Positions 25,938 through 34,998 of a stretch of DNA of 64,000 bases are shown here, piece after piece (position 1 is the stretch's first letter; each line of letters begins with the position of its first letter). The translations under genes and the position numbers were made by a program. The stretch lies in assembly GCF_026790145.1 (NCBI RefSeq), contig NZ_JALAMS010000034.1:25218-89217 (forward strand), written 5' to 3'. Below the pieces are notes generated by a model. The model made no database searches. It saw nothing but the letters and a program-made list of their open reading frames with translations, and had not been told where the DNA came from. The DNA is from Bacillus_I endophytica_A (GTDB taxonomy: Bacteria; Bacillota; Bacilli; Bacillales; Bacillaceae_H).

Positions 25938-26471
25938 TTAATCTTTAATAATAGCTTCTCTTTCTTTAGCACGTTGTTTACGGAGTTCCTCAAGTTCGCT
26001 ACCTTCTGGATATGTTGGTAGATTCGGTTTTACCGCTCCAAGCATAACAAGCATACGTGCCTCTTCTTTTCCATCGTTTCTAATGCCGCGATATACTCCT
26101 GGCGGGCTGCTAATGCAGTCTCTCGCACTTAGTTTAATTTCATGCACCTCACTGTCGCTATCTTCCTGAATCAATGCTGTAACTTCTCCCTCAAGGATAA
26201 AGAACACTTCTTCTACATCGTCGTGGAGATGTAATGGTCCAATACACCCTGGAGGAAGAACCATTGTACTTAGAGTAAAATGTTCTGCTGTAATAACATT
26301 TGAATCATTATTAGCTGTAGCGCCGCGCCCGATATACCTCATTTGTGCACGTCTATAAGCTGGATCAATCTCTTCTTGGAACTTTAACACATTCCAATCA
26401 AGTGTACGATCTTGCAAGCGAGCCACATATTTCTTTTCAAATTCTTTCACGGAAAAAGTTGCTTTTGTCAT
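25938..26471 (-). CDS. Cupin-domain protein, first gene of the aromatic operon
   Basis: A 177-residue single-cupin protein. Metal-binding motif 1 is GPLHLHDDVEEVFFILEGE (two His and a Glu) near residue 85, and motif 2 is SPPGVYRGIRNDG near 132, in which the usual His is replaced by Tyr or Arg. The tail is a charged helix. Such proteins in catabolic operons serve as small dioxygenases, isomerases or sensors; nothing here decides which. First gene of a twelve-gene operon. ATG behind AAAGGGAGG. Confidence 0.82.
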   Translation of the reverse strand: MTKATFSVKEFEKKYVARLQDRTLDWNVLKFQEEIDPAYRRAQMRYIGRGATANNDSNVITAEHFTLSTMVLPPGCIGPLHLHDDVEEVFFILEGEVTALIQEDSDSEVHEIKLSARDCISSPPGVYRGIRNDGKEEARMLVMLGAVKPNLPTYPEGSELEELRKQRAKEREAIIKD

Positions 26472-26499
26472 TTTAAAAATCCTCCCTTTATTAGCTATA

Positions 26500-26541
26500 T
26501 ATAAAACTCTATTTTGTTTTATATATAAAACTATGTTTTAT
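26500..26541. promoter_or_regulatory. Candidate IclR operator pair in front of the aromatic operon
   Basis: Two inverted repeats built from the same half-site stand side by side: TATAAAAC-N8-GTTTTATA (26500-26523) and ATAAAAC-TAT-GTTTTAT (26525-26541). They lie 29-70 bp upstream of the cupin start codon. The same half-sites recur near the promoter of the divergent MFS gene. Regulator assignment is inference. Confidence 0.6.
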
Positions 26542-26697
26542 CTTTGAATTAATTCTAAAATGAAAATATTCCATTGTCAACAAAATTTTCAGATAATTTA
26601 AAATTTTGTTTAGATAAATCATTTTTGTAAAAAAATCTAAGTAGCTAGTTTAAACTGTTAAAATACAACCAAGCAGCTTATCATCTCTAACAAGCAT

Positions 26698-26743
26698 AAA
26701 AAATCCATCTAGAAAGTTGCTCTTCAACCTTCTAGATGGATTT
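26698..26743 (-). terminator. Second terminator after the IclR gene
   Basis: Arms AAATCCATCTAGAA and TTCTAGATGGATTT (14 bp) followed on the minus strand by TTTTTTATG. A strong Rho-independent signal that shields the cupin operon from IclR read-through. Confidence 0.75.
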
Positions 26744-26824
26744 ACGAACTGATAAATATGCAAAAAGTGCACAAAGCTCGTGATCGTGAAATCTTCATGC
26801 ATACATAAATTTATCTTCTTTTAA

Positions 26825-26872
26825 ACAAAACAAGTGTGATTCCTCTTAACAATTGAGGATTCACACTTGTTG
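26825..26872 (-). terminator. First terminator after the IclR gene
   Basis: Arms AACAAGTGTGA-T-TCCTC and GAGGA-T-TCACACTTGTT form a 17-bp stem with one mismatch. On the minus strand it is followed by TTTGTTT. It lies 10 bp past the stop codon. Confidence 0.75.
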
Positions 26873-26881
26873 AATAAACGA

Positions 26882-27679
26882 TTATAGCACCGTTTTACTT
26901 CCACTGTAGCCCATATAATCTGATAGTAAGTGAGCCACTTCAAGCAATTTTGGCAATGCAACTTTATCAATAAAGTCTTCCTGGTAAACCGATTCTACTG
27001 CTACGACATTTAAAGCAGCTACAACTTTCCCTGTCCGGTCAAAAATTGGCGCTGCAACAGAGTAGATATCAGGAAGGAATTCCCCACTTGTTATCGCATA
27101 TCCTTTTTGACGAATAGATTCCAAATGCTGCTGAAGCTCACCTGGGACTGTTGGAGTTTTATCCGTATAAGGAGTAAGATTTGAAATATGAAACATTTCC
27201 GTTACTCTCTCTTTCGGTTCATATGCAAGTAGTAATTTTCCATTGGCTGTTGCATGAGCTGGGAGCCGTAAGCCAATATTCACATTAACAACAGATATTC
27301 CTCTAATCGGAGCACTTCCTACATATACAACTTCCTGTCCATCCAAAATGGATAAATGACAAGAGGCACCGATTTCATCACGTAATGTTTCCATATAAGG
27401 CTGAGCAATCTCTGGGAATTTTAAACTGTTTAAATAACTAAAACCTAATTCAAGTACTTTTGGCGTTAGACTATAACGCTTTGTATTTTCATCTTGGGCT
27501 AGATAACCTAGGTTTTGAAGTGTAAATAACAAACGATATGGGACCGTTCTGCTTACGCCCAAGTGTTTCGCTATTTCTGAAAGCGACAAACTAGGCTGCT
27601 CTTCATTGAAAAGCTTTATAATTTCTAACCCTCTTGTTAATGCGTTGGCGCTATATTTTTCTTTCTCTACGCTTGCCAT
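26882..27679 (-). CDS. IclR-family regulator of the aromatic degradation genes
   Basis: A 265-residue regulator. The winged helix occupies residues 10-75 (LSLSEIAKHLGVSRTVPYRLLFTL) and the effector domain about 85-255 (HATANGKLLLAYEP, GYAITSGEFLPDIYSVAAPI). It lies between the aromatic operon and the divergent MFS gene; shared palindromes in both promoters make it the likely regulator of each. The two terminators downstream keep its transcript separate from the operon. ATG behind AGGAGGGG. Confidence 0.92.
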   Translation of the reverse strand: MASVEKEKYSANALTRGLEIIKLFNEEQPSLSLSEIAKHLGVSRTVPYRLLFTLQNLGYLAQDENTKRYSLTPKVLELGFSYLNSLKFPEIAQPYMETLRDEIGASCHLSILDGQEVVYVGSAPIRGISVVNVNIGLRLPAHATANGKLLLAYEPKERVTEMFHISNLTPYTDKTPTVPGELQQHLESIRQKGYAITSGEFLPDIYSVAAPIFDRTGKVVAALNVVAVESVYQEDFIDKVALPKLLEVAHLLSDYMGYSGSKTVL

Positions 27680-28184
27680 TTAAGTACCCCTCCTGTTGTT
27701 TATTATTCTAACTTTCTGACACCTTAAGCTTATATAGAAGTAAACTACCTTTACCTTTCTTTCTCTAAAAAAGGTAAAAGCACCCCTGACAGCCTCTTTT
27801 TATCAGACCATCTATTGTCACTATAAATAAAAGTAAAAACTAAGTGCCTCTAACTTCAATATGCTTTAGTTAATCATTTTTCAAAAGGTTTATATTAAAG
27901 AGTTATGTACAACATTTCTAGTTTTCTTTGCTTAAACCTCTATTTAACCTCTGATTATACAATAATTTCATAGTTAATCGTTCATATCCAAAACATTATT
28001 TATATGTAAATTATAGGTTTTTATAAGTTTGAATTCAACACGAATAAACAAGAATCCTTAACAACTTATGGATTCCTTACAGTCTTAATATTATTTTTTG
28101 TAATTACAAGAAATGAAGTTTTCGATGACATGAATTTATGTAAAAATAGGATTTCTTAAAATATTGAATTTTCAAAATATTAAA
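27680..28184. other. Divergent intergenic region, upstream half
   Basis: About 500 bp of AT-rich DNA between the IclR gene and the MFS promoter. I see no gene, only scattered A/T runs. Confidence 0.5.
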
Positions 28185-28246
28185 TTGACAAATGATTTTG
28201 GTTATTTTATTGTTAAAAAATAAAAACAAAGTTTTATAAGTAAAAC
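28185..28246 (+). promoter_or_regulatory. Likely promoter and operator of the MFS gene
   Basis: TTGACA at 28185-28190 and TATTGT at 28208-28213 are 17 bp apart, a fair sigma-A promoter. Directly downstream, 28231-28246 is the inverted repeat GTTTTA-TAAG-TAAAAC, preceded by AAAAC-AAA-GTTTT. The half-sites match those in front of the cupin operon. Confidence 0.55.
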
Positions 28247-28411
28247 ACAAATGGTATTTCTACTTATCGTGTTTTCATAGAAAAGTAAAGAATGAGGAGA
28301 ATTATTAATTTTGCTGAAGAGAATAAATCTTTCTTTAGTGAATTCCCCTCTATTCATTTGCTTTTCGCTTTATATCATAAGGAATTTAATATTTAATAGG
28401 GAGAGGATAAG

Positions 28412-29716
28412 ATGTTACAGGGACAAAAAAGATGGTTGTATATTATCGTACCCGTTTTCTTTTTTTGGTTCTTCGGACAAATTGACAAAGTTGGGATTTC
28501 TGTCATTCAAACAGACCCCGAATTTTTAGATGCACTTGGGATAACAGGTGAAAATAAAAATGCAAAAATTGGCCTCCTTTCATTTGTCTTTACTATTGCA
28601 TATGGGGTGTCAAATCTCTTTTGGGGCTTCATTATCGACAAATTAGGTGCACGAAAAACTGCTATTGCCGGATTATGTGTTTGGACGCTTACTATGATTT
28701 CGTCAGGTCTCAGTACTTCATATGAAATGTTTTTAATAAGCCGAATTATTCTTGGTTTTGGAGAAGGAATGATGATCCCTGTATCTGGTAAGTTTATTTC
28801 TGCATGGTTTAATAAAATTGAATTAGGACGTGCTCAGGCATCATGGCTTACAGGAAACTATTTAGGGCCTGCTATTGGATCTGTTGTACTTGTACTCGTT
28901 ATTTCATCATTTCACTGGCAGGCAGCTTTCTTTATGTTAGCAGCCTTTAACTTATTTATTAATATCCCCATGTTTATCTTCCTGACAAGAAATACACCAG
29001 AAGAACACCCGGGAGTTAGTAAAGATGAACTAGCTTTTATCCGTCAGTCAGATTATGAGAAAGAAGAAAAAATAACCGAGAATAAAAATTTTGCTCAAGA
29101 TTACCGTTTCTGGCTTGTCTGGATTGGGATGCTAGTAAATTCTTTTCTCTTCTTCGGAATCAGCATTTGGCTCCCTACATATCTCATAGAAGCCAAAGGA
29201 TTTGAGCAAGAAGGCATGTCAAGTATTACTTCACTTTCCTGGTTATTTGCGCTTGGGTTTGTTTTAGCATGTGGTTTTCTTGCCGATAAAACAAATCGGC
29301 CAAGTTTAATGGCAACCATTTTATTTTCAATGACAGCCGGATTTTTAACACTAGCTGTTTTTATCCCTAATCCAATTTTAGCGGGAGTTTGTATGGGACT
29401 TGCAATGGGCTGTCAAGGAGGTGTTTTCCATCTAAGTAATATGCTAATAGTAAAATATTCAACACCTAAAACAGCTGGACGGGCAGCTGGTTTGTTAGGT
29501 TTTGCAAATATTATGGGCGGCTTTTCAAGCTATATTATGGGATGGCTTCGTGACCTATCAGATGGTGACTTCAGTATATCAATTGCTATGTTAATTTTTG
29601 CATCTCTTCTAGGTGTAAGCGCTTACGCATTTACTATTAAGAAAGAATCTACTGAACTTCATGAAAATTACGTGCCTATTCAAAAAACGAATGGTCCTGA
29701 CTCTAAAACTCTTTAA
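28412..29716 (+). CDS. MFS transporter of the anion:cation symporter group
   Basis: A 434-residue carrier with twelve hydrophobic segments. The loop 2-3 motif reads FIIDKLGARKTAIAG and the later repeat GFLADKTNRPSLMA. The N-terminus (WFFGQIDKVGISVIQTD) and the GFGEGMMIPVSGKFISAWFN helix match the ACS family that imports aromatic and sugar acids, including phthalate- and galactonate-type carriers. Divergent from the aromatic operon and sharing its palindromes, so it probably imports the growth substrate. ATG behind AGGGAGAGG. Confidence 0.9.
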   Translation: MLQGQKRWLYIIVPVFFFWFFGQIDKVGISVIQTDPEFLDALGITGENKNAKIGLLSFVFTIAYGVSNLFWGFIIDKLGARKTAIAGLCVWTLTMISSGLSTSYEMFLISRIILGFGEGMMIPVSGKFISAWFNKIELGRAQASWLTGNYLGPAIGSVVLVLVISSFHWQAAFFMLAAFNLFINIPMFIFLTRNTPEEHPGVSKDELAFIRQSDYEKEEKITENKNFAQDYRFWLVWIGMLVNSFLFFGISIWLPTYLIEAKGFEQEGMSSITSLSWLFALGFVLACGFLADKTNRPSLMATILFSMTAGFLTLAVFIPNPILAGVCMGLAMGCQGGVFHLSNMLIVKYSTPKTAGRAAGLLGFANIMGGFSSYIMGWLRDLSDGDFSISIAMLIFASLLGVSAYAFTIKKESTELHENYVPIQKTNGPDSKTL

Positions 29717-30122
29717 TAGCACTACAGAAACTTCATAGTCTTCACAATGACAAATCATATCCAACATAAAATGAGCCCCTTTTTTAATAACACAATCATT
29801 ATTATAGATACCTTATTCGTCTAACCTTTCATATTTTTAAAATTTCATCTTTTCCTCTTTTAACTGTTTAATAGTTAATCATTAGACTCTTATTATGTCT
29901 AATAATAGGTAAGAGGTAGAATGACGAACAGCCAAGGCTATTTTGAAAAAGCACTTGGCTTGCTAGGTATCACTAGATTTATCTACATGAAAGGCAACCT
30001 CCTTTATTCTTGAATAAACGAACTGATGTAAATATATTAGGAGGTAATGAACTGTGCTATTTCGTTTTACATTCTTTTTATGTATATAAAGCAGCTAAAA
30101 GTAAATACTGTAACTGTTATAA
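29717..30122. other. Intergenic, no convincing gene
   Basis: About 400 bp. It holds a short GCCAAG / CTTGGC inverted repeat near 29930-29960 and, at about 30030-30090, AGGAGG followed by an 11-codon GTG-started ORF that I do not regard as a gene. Confidence 0.4.
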
Positions 30123-30143
30123 ATGAAAAAGGAGGCTGTCAAC

Positions 30144-30323
30144 ATGGATGCACAAAGAGCACAAGAAATTTCTAATTCAACGAACATGGCTAATATAATG
30201 TATAATGGAAAAAATGTTTATATTGAACATGTAGATCAAGAAAATGGAACAGCTACAATTCATAATATTGATGAACCAAATAATAAACAAAGTGTTTCTA
30301 TATCAGATTTAACAGAACAATAA
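30144..30323 (+). CDS. sspH: Small acid-soluble spore protein, H type
   Basis: A 59-residue protein matching SspH over its whole length: MDAQRAQEI at the start, YNGKNVYIEHVD in the middle and TIHNIDEP near the end. SspH proteins are made in the forespore and sit in the spore core. The start at 30144 follows AAAGGAGG and gives the family length; the frame extends upstream by seven codons without signal. I could not pick out a convincing sigma-G promoter. Followed by two terminators. Confidence 0.92.
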   Translation: MDAQRAQEISNSTNMANIMYNGKNVYIEHVDQENGTATIHNIDEPNNKQSVSISDLTEQ

Positions 30324-30362
30324 TTTAGTTAAAAAAGATATATAAGACAATGTGTTTCTTTT

Positions 30363-30389
30363 AAAAGACTCCTTAATAAGGAGTCTTTT
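30363..30389 (+). terminator. Terminator of sspH
   Basis: Perfect AAAAGACTCC / GGAGTCTTTT arms, 40 bp after the sspH stop codon, ending in TTTTC. Confidence 0.8.
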
Positions 30390-30399
30390 CAGAGCGTAG

Positions 30400-30441
30400 A
30401 CAAGCCCCATCCTAATCTAAAGTTAGGATGGGGCTTGTTTG
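30400..30441 (+). terminator. Second hairpin after sspH with 16-bp perfect stem
   Basis: ACAAGCCCCATCCTAA and TTAGGATGGGGCTTGT pair perfectly around a seven-base loop, followed by TTGTG. It ends the plus-strand transcript and lies about 80 bp beyond the stop of the minus-strand gene at 30524. Confidence 0.7.
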
Positions 30442-30523
30442 TGTATCTGACAAAAGACTCTGTTGATTAGGCTAGACATGTTTCTCACCATGTGCAATTA
30501 ATCATTTAAGAGTAAATTGGCCT

Positions 30524-31012
30524 CTATATGAAAGCATTTACGATATCTTCTGTCTTTAGTTCTAATAATTTCTTCAGAAATTGTATAGTTTTCTTAGTAC
30601 CTTCGTTTTCTTCCATATTAGGATTGTTTTGTTCAAATTCAGTAAGAATTTGAGTAATTGCTGTTTTATAACCTGTTGTTTTGATAAACCATTCACCTAA
30701 AAGTTGCTTAGTAGCTTCTCGTTCTTCTTCATTTTTAACAGCAAATAAACTTTCCATCTCAGGTTCTTTTAATGTAATTGAACTGAGATTTTCGTCCATA
30801 ACAATCCAAAAAGAATTTTTTTGATGTTCATAATGATGCTCATAATGTTTGTGTTCTTTTAATAACAAATAATCAATTTCAAGCTTAACCCCATAAAAAG
30901 GATTATTTACAGTTGGAATAAGAAGTTCTTTAATATTAACGTTCTTTACAAGGTCCACATATAGTTCTACACCATGTGTAGTTTGAATTCCTTTAGCATC
31001 TAACAAACTCAT
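30524..31012 (-). CDS. Hypothetical soluble protein
   Basis: About 162 residues, no membrane segment and no family I recognise. The N-terminal third is predicted strand-rich (GVELYVDLVKNVNIKELLI), followed by a histidine cluster HKHYEHHYEHQ near residue 56 that might bind metal, and a helical acidic C-terminus. The ATG at 31012 has GGGGG about ten bases upstream. It is the last reading frame behind the pentose-phosphate genes and may be part of that transcript. Confidence 0.65.
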   Translation of the reverse strand: MSLLDAKGIQTTHGVELYVDLVKNVNIKELLIPTVNNPFYGVKLEIDYLLLKEHKHYEHHYEHQKNSFWIVMDENLSSITLKEPEMESLFAVKNEEEREATKQLLGEWFIKTTGYKTAITQILTEFEQNNPNMEENEGTKKTIQFLKKLLELKTEDIVNAFI

Positions 31013-31064
31013 CACACTGACCCCCAGTCATATCAAAATAAAATACCCATTTAATTAAATTAAT

Positions 31065-31733
31065 TTAATTTTTAACTGCTTTTTCCCAATCAGCTGCAAA
31101 TTTTTCAATTCCTTGCTCAGTTAAAGGATGCTTCACTAATTGCTCAATGACAGCATAAGGGATTGTTGCAATATGAGCTCCTGCAAGTGCCACACGCGTG
31201 ACATGATCAGGATGCCTTACAGATGCAGCAATAATTTGAGAATCTATATTTTGAACTCGGAATAATTCGGCAATTTTAGATACTAAATATACTCCATTTT
31301 CAGAGATATCATCTAGGCGTCCTAAGAATGGAGAAACATAAGTTGCACCAGCACGAGCTGCCAAAAGAGCTTGGTTCACTGTAAAAATAAGGGTTACGTT
31401 TGTTTTTACCCCCTTCTTAGAAAGATAACGTGTCGCCTCTAATCCCTCTAATGTCATAGGAAGTTTAATGGTTATCTTTTTATCTCCATTGTTAATTTTA
31501 ATTAATTCTTCAGCTTGAGCAATCATTTCTTCGGCTGTAACAGCATCTGGAGTTACCTCTGCAGAAACGGATTCAACCTCTGGTACTACTTGACAAATTT
31601 CTTCAATACGGTCTTCGAATTTTATACCTTCTTTTGCAACTAAAGATGGGTTCGTTGTCACCCCAGATAAAATACCGATTTTGTATGATTTTTTAATATC
31701 CTCAAGGTTTGCAGTATCAATAAAAAATTTCAT
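31065..31733 (-). CDS. tal: Transaldolase (small Fsa/TalC-type)
   Basis: A 222-residue TIM-barrel enzyme of the short transaldolase group. The start MKFFIDTANLEDI, TTNPSLVAKEG, KLPMT, the Schiff-base lysine in GVKTNVTLIFT and ATYVSPFLGRLDDI are all present. It exchanges dihydroxyacetone units between sugar phosphates in the non-oxidative pentose-phosphate pathway. Operon with zwf and gnd. ATG behind GGAGG. Confidence 0.93.
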   Translation of the reverse strand: MKFFIDTANLEDIKKSYKIGILSGVTTNPSLVAKEGIKFEDRIEEICQVVPEVESVSAEVTPDAVTAEEMIAQAEELIKINNGDKKITIKLPMTLEGLEATRYLSKKGVKTNVTLIFTVNQALLAARAGATYVSPFLGRLDDISENGVYLVSKIAELFRVQNIDSQIIAASVRHPDHVTRVALAGAHIATIPYAVIEQLVKHPLTEQGIEKFAADWEKAVKN

Positions 31734-31778
31734 AATTTCATTCCTCCATTATTTTAAAATTCATATGGGTATATCTTT

Positions 31779-32672
31779 TTATTTTTTTTCTACAGCATGT
31801 CCGCCAAATTCGTTTCGGAGAGCTGCTACAACTTTTCCTGTAAATGTGTCGTTTTCTAACGAGCGATAGCGCATTAATAGAGACATCGCAATAACTGGAG
31901 TAGCTGTCTGCAAATCTAAAGCTGTTTCAACTGTCCATTTTCCTTCACCTGAAGAATGCATAATACCTCTAATACCATCCAACTTGGCATCTTTAGAAAA
32001 GGAATTTTCTGTTAGTTCCATAAGCCATGAGCGAATAACCGATCCATTATTCCATACTCTTGCTACTCCTTCATAGTTATAATCAAATTCACTTTTTTCT
32101 AACACTTCAAATCCTTCACCAATTGCTGCCATCATTCCATATTCAATACCATTATGAACCATTTTCAAGAAATGCCCACTTCCCGCTTTTCCTGCATAAA
32201 AATATCCATTTTCTACAGCCGTATCACGGAATATAGGTTCGACCAAATCCCATGCTTCAGGATCTCCACCAATCATATAACAAGCCCCATAACGAGCCCC
32301 TTCTATTCCCCCTGAAGTTCCCACATCCATAAAATGAATTCCTTTTTCTTTTAACTGATTATAACGATTAATAGATTCTTTATAGTGAGAGTTACCTGCT
32401 TCGATTACAATATCCCCTTTTTCTAACAGAGGCGTAATTTCATCAATAACTGAATCCACAACAATATGGGGAATCATCATCCAAAGAACTCTAGGTGTTT
32501 CCAATGAGTGAATGAGTTCCTTTAAACTAGATGTACCTGTACCTCCATACTTTCTCATTTCTTCAACAGCATCTGTATTTACATCAAATGCTACAACCTG
32601 GTGACGTTGGTCTAGTAGATTTTGACCTAAATTTATACCCATTTTCCCTAAACCAATTAACCCAATTTTCAT
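31779..32672 (-). CDS. gnd: 6-phosphogluconate dehydrogenase, short (YqeC-type) form
   Basis: About 297 residues, against 468 for the long form. NAD(P)-binding GLIGLGKMGINLG at the N-terminus, VVIEAGNSHYKES, DVGTSGGIEGARYG, KMVHNGIEYGMM with the catalytic Lys, and a C-terminal SSGEGKWTVETAL. It oxidatively decarboxylates 6-phosphogluconate to ribulose 5-phosphate. The short form in Bacillaceae often prefers NAD. Lies between transaldolase and zwf with the transketolase remnant upstream. Confidence 0.9.
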   Translation of the reverse strand: MKIGLIGLGKMGINLGQNLLDQRHQVVAFDVNTDAVEEMRKYGGTGTSSLKELIHSLETPRVLWMMIPHIVVDSVIDEITPLLEKGDIVIEAGNSHYKESINRYNQLKEKGIHFMDVGTSGGIEGARYGACYMIGGDPEAWDLVEPIFRDTAVENGYFYAGKAGSGHFLKMVHNGIEYGMMAAIGEGFEVLEKSEFDYNYEGVARVWNNGSVIRSWLMELTENSFSKDAKLDGIRGIMHSSGEGKWTVETALDLQTATPVIAMSLLMRYRSLENDTFTGKVVAALRNEFGGHAVEKK

Positions 32673-32816
32673 CATGATTGCCTCCTACCATTAATATTTA
32701 GCTAAATAAAAATTGTTATTTTCCACTTAACGGTCTGGCTTTTTCTATCTTCAAATACTTGGTATAGAAAAGTTGTTGTGCTTCTTGTCTTTACATGATT
32801 TTGATTTAGGCATGTA

Positions 32817-32986
32817 TTATACTTTTATTAATGTGAAGAATATTTTCAAATAATTCGCCCATAAAGCATATGTCATAGGCGTACCACCAATAGAAATCCA
32901 AGATAACCAGATTTCTCCTCATTAACAGTATCGGTAGATAAAGTTCGAATGGTATTTATAGCAAGTGTTTCAATGTTAGTATTCAT
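32817..32986 (-). pseudogene. Transketolase 5' remnant
   Basis: An ATG at 32986 with an intact GGAAGGAAT site opens a frame that matches the start of transketolase (ETLAINTIRTLSTDTVNEEKSG). At the conserved SGHPG turn the frame is lost: one base is missing near 32895, after which the other frame continues GFPIGGTPMTYALWANYLKIF, again transketolase. It then decays to a stop at 32817. About 55 of more than 660 codons survive. In related operons a transketolase would sit here among the pentose-phosphate genes. Confidence 0.82.
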
Positions 32987-33037
32987 AGATATTATTCCTT
33001 CCTAACAACTTTCTTATTTTGTTTTAAAGCGGTCAAA

Positions 33038-34525
33038 CTAATTTTTACGTTCCGAGTATTCTTCATCAAACCACCATTTGAACCCGTTCTCTTCTAGTAA
33101 ACGATTAGCTTCATCTGGGCCATGGGAACCTGATGAGTATGAATAAAGAGGCAAAAGATTTTCTTCAAAGGCTTCTAGTATTGGCTGAATCCATTCCCAA
33201 GCTAATTCAACTTCTTTCCAATGAGCAAAGAAGGTGGAATCACCTGTTAAAGCATCGAAAATTAGACGTTCATAAGCTTCAGGTGCCCCTTTTTGATCTG
33301 CTGCAAACTCCACTCTAACCGGTTCGATTTTTCCATTTTTTAATGGGTTTTTACTATTCAACTGTAAGGCTACATTTTCATGTGGGTTAATTTCAATAAT
33401 TAAGAGATTTGGTTCAACTATCTCATCCTGATTTTCGTACAGATCTTTTAAGTAGTTTTTAAATTCAATGACAATTCGAGTTGACTTATCCTTCATTCTT
33501 TTTCCAGTCCGAATGTAAAAAGGTACTCCATTCCAAAAGGAATTATCAATCCATAAGCGTGCAGCTACAAATGTATCATTTTGAGAAGAAGAATCAATTT
33601 TAGGTTCATCGGTATATTTCACAACTGGTTGACCATGAATTTCACCTGCATCATATTGACCTCGGATAATATGCAGACCTACATCTTCTTTCTTTATCGA
33701 ACGAAGTGAATCCATCACTTTCCTCTTTTCATCACGGATTTCGTGTGAACTAAGTTTTTTAGGAAGATGCATAGCAGTCATCATTACGAGTTGTAGCATG
33801 TGATTTTGAACCATATCCCGAATTGCGCCTGTTTGATCATAATAATCAGCTCTTTTTTCTACTCCGACCGTCTCACTTGCTGTAATCTGAACATTAGCAA
33901 TATGTTGGTTATTCCATAATGATTGAAGAATAGGATTGGCAAATTCTAAAGCCTCCAAGTTTTGAACCATCGATTTTCCAAGATAATGATCAATTCGATA
34001 AATTTCATCTTCTTTGAAGGCTTGACTTAATTTTTCGTTTAAGTCTTGCGCAGATGCCAAATCATGCCCAAATGGTTTTTCAATAATGAGACGCTTCCAC
34101 CCTTTTGTAGAACCTAATCCACTTTCTTTGATGTTTAATGCAATAAGATCGAAAAAATCTGGTGCTACCGATAAATAGAACATCCGATTTTCCGGAATCC
34201 TTAGTTCTTCTTCACGTCGTTGAACAAGCTCTAATAAATCTGCATAATCTTTATTATTTGTCGCATCTAAGGCTTTGTAACAGAAAGAGCTTATAAAATC
34301 CTCTATTTTTGAATGATTATTTATCAATCGTCGAGAAAAGGTTTCTACTGATTGTCTCACCTGATTTTGAAAATCTATATCAGACATTTCTTCTATACCT
34401 GACCCAATAATAGAAATAGATGGAGGTATTTTCTCATCTAAAAACAAATTATATAGAGCAGGAAAAATTTTTCTTTTAGCCAAATCCCCTGTCGCTCCAA
34501 ATAAAACAAAAGTCATCGAGTCCAT
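33038..34525 (-). CDS. zwf: Glucose-6-phosphate 1-dehydrogenase
   Basis: A 495-residue enzyme of normal length. The NADP-binding GATGDLAKRKIFPAL lies at the N-terminus and the substrate-binding RIDHYLGK near residue 177, with EKPFGHD upstream of it. First gene of the oxidative pentose-phosphate operon, giving 6-phosphogluconolactone for the gnd step. No phosphogluconolactonase gene is in the operon. ATG behind AAAAGGAGG. Confidence 0.97.
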   Translation of the reverse strand: MDSMTFVLFGATGDLAKRKIFPALYNLFLDEKIPPSISIIGSGIEEMSDIDFQNQVRQSVETFSRRLINNHSKIEDFISSFCYKALDATNNKDYADLLELVQRREEELRIPENRMFYLSVAPDFFDLIALNIKESGLGSTKGWKRLIIEKPFGHDLASAQDLNEKLSQAFKEDEIYRIDHYLGKSMVQNLEALEFANPILQSLWNNQHIANVQITASETVGVEKRADYYDQTGAIRDMVQNHMLQLVMMTAMHLPKKLSSHEIRDEKRKVMDSLRSIKKEDVGLHIIRGQYDAGEIHGQPVVKYTDEPKIDSSSQNDTFVAARLWIDNSFWNGVPFYIRTGKRMKDKSTRIVIEFKNYLKDLYENQDEIVEPNLLIIEINPHENVALQLNSKNPLKNGKIEPVRVEFAADQKGAPEAYERLIFDALTGDSTFFAHWKEVELAWEWIQPILEAFEENLLPLYSYSSGSHGPDEANRLLEENGFKWWFDEEYSERKN

Positions 34526-34998
34526 TCCACAATCCTCCTTTTAATGAAATTATTTATTTGGTTTTTTACATTAACTGCAAAGAACTATATCTAATTTTGA
34601 TTCCGTTTAAATATTTCTTTATTGATTTCACTAGAAACGATTTCATGAGAAGATACCCATAACCGATAAACAAACCCCCCTTGTTTTTAGGAAGTTTTCC
34701 CACTTTGAAAAGTTTGTCCTTTTGTTTTATCAATTATGTACATGATAGTAAGAAGGACAAATGATATCAGCAAAACAAGACAATGCTTCTTCCCCTTTCT
34801 AGGCTTAAAATGTTCTATAAGAAGCAGAAGATTTATTTCTTACTGAACTAAAGGATATTAATGTAAACAAGTAGCAAAAAAGGACCTTCAACTGAAGATC
34901 CTTTTTTCCCTACTAAATATTTTATGATTTAATTCTGCTTATTTACTATTTATCATAATGACAAGCTTTTCTTAGATAGATACCATTTGAATGTAAGC
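34526..34998. other. Intergenic between zwf and namA
   Basis: About 470 bp. It holds the zwf promoter region (no clear -35/-10 chosen) and the namA terminator. Nothing else recognised. Confidence 0.5.
34876..34907 (-). terminator. Terminator after namA
   Basis: AAAAAAGGA and TCCTTTTTT outer arms with TTCA / TGAA inner pairs. T-runs on both strands. About 90 bp past the namA stop. Confidence 0.7.
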
